NCBI GenBank assembly: GCA_003140705.1
Contig: PLKU01000549.1
Coordinates: 181-7,688, forward strand
Origin: Acidobacteriaceae bacterium
GTDB lineage: Bacteria > Acidobacteriota > Terriglobia > Terriglobales > Acidobacteriaceae
Reading direction: 5' to 3'
DNA length: 7,508 nucleotides
Shown here: piece by piece, positions 5,632-7,508 of the stretch
How positions within the stretch are numbered: the first letter of the stretch is position 1
Layout of the letters: the number at the start of each line of letters is the position of its first letter
Made by a program: the position numbers and the translations under genes
The notes under the pieces: model-generated
Seen by the model: the letters and a program-made list of their open reading frames with translations, nothing else
The model's database searches: none
What the model was told of the DNA's origin: nothing

Positions 5632-6333
5632 CTAAGCCGCGTCGGCAAATACATACCCAACTCCCCGAATTGTGCGAATCAGGCTTCGTCCGGCGTCCAG
5701 CTTCTTCCGCAAATGACTGATGTGGACATCGAGAAAGCGATCATAAGGTGTTGCTTCACGTTGGAACAGAGCCACGGTGATCTCGTCTCGTGATACAACT
5801 CGGCCAGCAGAGCGCATCAGCATTTCCAGCAGGTCGAACTCCATCGCAGTCAGCTCCAACTGCGAACCCGAGACTCGGACCTCGCGTGTGGTGGCGCTGA
5901 GCTGAATGTCGCCGTTGGTTATTACCGTGCTGCCGTGCCGCTTTGCAGCGTCGGTGCGGCGCAATACAGCCCTTATCCGTGCCAGCAGTTCATCCGGATC
6001 GAAAGGCTTGGGAAGATAGTCGTCGGCTCCTGTATTCAGCCCGAGGATCCGGTCATGCTGCTGGGCCCGGGCGGTCAACATGATCACCGGGAGGTCCTTT
6101 CGCCGCCGCAATTGTTCGAGCAGAGCGAGGCCGTCGATTATGGGCAGCATGACATCGAGAATGACGAGATCGTAGGCGCCGTTGAGTGCGCAGGCCAGGC
6201 CATCCCGGCCATTGTGCGCGCAATCCAGATGATGGCCAGCCTCGGCGAAATACTCGTCCATCATCCCGCACAACTCTTCGTCGTCATCAACGAGCAATAG
6301 CGACAATTGTTTTTGTTTTTCCGCAGTCTCCAT
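5632..6333 (-). CDS. Response regulator, OmpR/CpxR family
   Basis: This 233-residue cytoplasmic regulator is phosphorylated by the adjacent kinase and then binds DNA. The receiver domain (about residues 11-122) has the acidic pocket Asp16-Asp17-Asp18 (LLLVDDDEEL), phosphoacceptor Asp60 (LVILDVMLP), switch Thr87 (VIMLTAR), Tyr106 and Lys109 (DDYLPKPFDPDEL). The C-terminal winged-helix domain (about 137-231) carries the usual LELTAMEFDLLEML, the recognition helix region YDRFLDVHISHLRKKL and the wing IRTIRGVGYVFA. Length and spacing are normal for the family. The start is ATG 6333; the only ribosome binding site is a weak AGGA with a short spacer. The stop at 5634-5632 leaves 16 bases before the preferred kinase start, so the two are translationally coupled and surely co-transcribed. 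A 6-bp inverted repeat TCCGGC/GCCGGA (6392-6397, 6405-6410) lies 58-77 bases upstream and could be a control site. Target genes are unknown. Confidence 0.96.
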   Translation of the reverse strand: METAEKQKQLSLLLVDDDEELCGMMDEYFAEAGHHLDCAHNGRDGLACALNGAYDLVILDVMLPIIDGLALLEQLRRRKDLPVIMLTARAQQHDRILGLNTGADDYLPKPFDPDELLARIRAVLRRTDAAKRHGSTVITNGDIQLSATTREVRVSGSQLELTAMEFDLLEMLMRSAGRVVSRDEITVALFQREATPYDRFLDVHISHLRKKLDAGRSLIRTIRGVGYVFADAA

Positions 6334-7009
6334 CTATCCTGCCTCGGGAACCGAAGGCCGCGGTCGCGGCGTCCGTGGTCTTCATCGGCATTCCGGCACG
6401 AGTGGCCGGACCTATACAGGACATAGCACGACTGATGCCATTCGGTTTCCCTTCTAGAAACCGCAGCAATTGGGCAAAAACCGCTCCAACGATTTGGATT
6501 GCTGTCGGAGGCTTGACATGGAGTGACGAATCCGACTAGGGACAGACTGCCATTGCGCGATCCTTCCCTGGAACAAATGATCAAAAGGGTCTAGTTCGAC
6601 GCGACAAAACGGGCGCCACCTATATCTCGATGTGTCGAAGACGGGCACCGACCTGAGACTGCGCTGCACATCCCGGAGATCGAAAAGACAATTGTCTTCT
6701 CTAATGGCGGCTCGGGGTACTCGCTGAATATCTCCTCGCCTCCGATGATGCTCGGTGGATCTCCGTTCATAATGACTGCAAACATTTCGAGGTCCTGGTG
6801 CTCTCAGGCGCACAGGCCGGATTGAGCTAGTCGCACGCGCTGAAAAAGCGGGAATGTAATCGCCGCACCTCGGGCCAGGCAATTGGCCGATATCGAATGT
6901 CAGGGTGAGTAGTTTTGATCGCGCCCGCGTCGCGATTGATCTCGTCACGGTCACGGTAGACGTCTCTAGCCTCGTAAACAAGTAATTTTCAGTGAAGATC
7001 TCGTCGATG
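6334..7009. other. 676-base stretch without a supportable gene
   Basis: This separates the flavoprotein from the response regulator. Several frames are open but none combines a start, ribosome binding site and recognisable protein. The best candidate is a 64-codon minus-strand frame (6785-6591; begins MFAVIMNGDPP) with AGGA 7 bases before its ATG; nothing about it is family-like. A perfect TTGACA (6513-6518) on the plus strand has no good -10 partner. Small inverted repeats are present: TCCGGC/GCCGGA (6392-6410) and ATCGCG/CGCGAT (6918-6936). The promoter of the two-component pair must lie here, but I could not place it with confidence. The stretch may hold a decayed gene or a small RNA. Confidence 0.5.
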
Positions 7010-7508
7010 CTATATTTCTGCCAGGGAGCGATGTACAAGATGGATTGAGATCGCACCTTCGCCAACGGCTGAAGCAACCCGCTTCACGTTTCCGGAGCGG
7101 ATGTCGCCAACTGCGTAAACTGCTGGCAAGCTTGTCTCAAGCATCTGCGGCGGCCGGCCAAGAGGCCACTTTCGTGGTGTGCTTGCCAGAATAGTATCCA
7201 AGTCCCGTCCTGTAAGAATGAAGCCCTGCTGATCCAGGGCGATACAGCCACGCAACCAGTCGCTGTGCGGTGACGCACCCGCCATCACGAAAACGTGCCC
7301 GATTTCGCTTGTCAATCTCTTCCCCGACGGTTTGTCGAGCCAGGTAACGCGTTCGAGGTGCGACTCACCCTCTAATGACACAAGCTCCGTTTCTAAATGC
7401 AGCTCGATCACCGGGTGCTTCGTAATCCTCTGGATCAGATAGCGCGACATCGTCTCGGAAAGGGTCTTTCCGCGAACCAACATATGAACCTTGCGGGCAG
7501 TCTCTGCG
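7010..7508 (-). CDS. Thioredoxin-reductase-like FAD/NAD(P)H oxidoreductase, C-terminal part
   Basis: The frame is open through the right edge (the codons before the ATG at 7483 read AETARKVH) and ends at TAG 7012-7010, giving about 165 C-terminal residues. ARKVHMLVRGKTLSETMSRY is the second half of the NADPH-binding domain; HVFVMAGASPHSDWL is the 'F-I-G-x-x-P-[NH]-x-x-W-L' return to the FAD domain. The ETSLPAVYAVGDIRSG segment with KRVASAVGEGA is the FAD-ribityl-binding GD motif and closing helix. The KRVASAVGEG form with a long insert before it (RKWPLGRPPQMLETS) is typical of a subgroup sometimes fused to an N-terminal cyclic-nucleotide-binding domain. Such proteins pass electrons from NADPH through FAD to a disulfide or another acceptor. 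The redox Cys-x-x-Cys and any fused domain would lie outside the window, so whether it is a true thioredoxin reductase cannot be judged. It precedes the two-component pair on the same strand, but 676 bases separate them. Confidence 0.9.
   Translation of the reverse strand, partial: AETARKVHMLVRGKTLSETMSRYLIQRITKHPVIELHLETELVSLEGESHLERVTWLDKPSGKRLTSEIGHVFVMAGASPHSDWLRGCIALDQQGFILTGRDLDTILASTPRKWPLGRPPQMLETSLPAVYAVGDIRSGNVKRVASAVGEGAISIHLVHRSLAEI

Noticed and set aside
6513..6542. Plus-strand promoter with a perfect TTGACA
   Set aside because: The -10 position (TAGGGA at 18 bases) is poor and no plus-strand gene follows.
6454..7077. 207-codon minus-strand open frame
   Set aside because: It overlaps the end of the flavoprotein in another frame, has no ribosome binding site, an Arg/Ser-rich composition and no family pattern. 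Its GRIAQWQS string is a phrase often produced by translating tRNA genes, but no cloverleaf could be drawn there.

Overview
The window looks like a chromosomal segment of an acidobacterium (Terriglobia type). This is inference: the basis is moderate-to-high GC, several acidobacterial-style proteins (a GH79-like hydrolase end, a small secreted protein beginning MKRFFGFALL, a thioredoxin-reductase-like flavoprotein with a KRVASAVGEG motif) and decayed genes of kinds common in that phylum. No rRNA, tRNA, CRISPR array or intact mobile element was seen.

Layout, left to right. At 3-521 (+) is the 3' end of a glycoside hydrolase, probably family 79. Everything else that codes is on the minus strand. 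Reading downstream along that strand from the right edge: the C-terminal part of a thioredoxin-reductase-like flavoprotein (7010-7508, open at the edge); 676 bases with no supportable gene; an OmpR/CpxR-type response regulator (5632-6333) and its CpxA-type sensor kinase (4302-5615), a tightly coupled pair; a strong hairpin over the kinase stop codon; a small secreted protein (3817-4164) whose ribosome binding site is buried in a 13-bp leader hairpin; a frameshifted relic of a tyrosine integrase N-terminus (about 3409-3699); about 500 bases with nothing convincing; an aldo/keto reductase (1921-2898); a short relic of the C-terminus of a molybdopterin-binding dehydrogenase large subunit (about 1701-1811); and two small membrane-anchored proteins (1272-1622 and 666-1151) separated by a terminator-like element. 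The second of these looks like a rhodanese-fold protein without the catalytic cysteine.

How the genes relate. The clear functional unit is the two-component pair, a membrane sensor and a DNA-binding regulator. The small secreted protein starts 137 bases after the kinase on the same strand and is a natural candidate target or co-transcribed partner, but this is inference. The other genes look like unrelated single transcription units. Two decayed genes on either side of the aldo/keto reductase suggest a stretch of past insertion and loss. I found no convincing new multi-gene system. The observation most worth testing is the leader hairpin at 4172-4220 that would hide the Shine-Dalgarno sequence of the secreted-protein gene.
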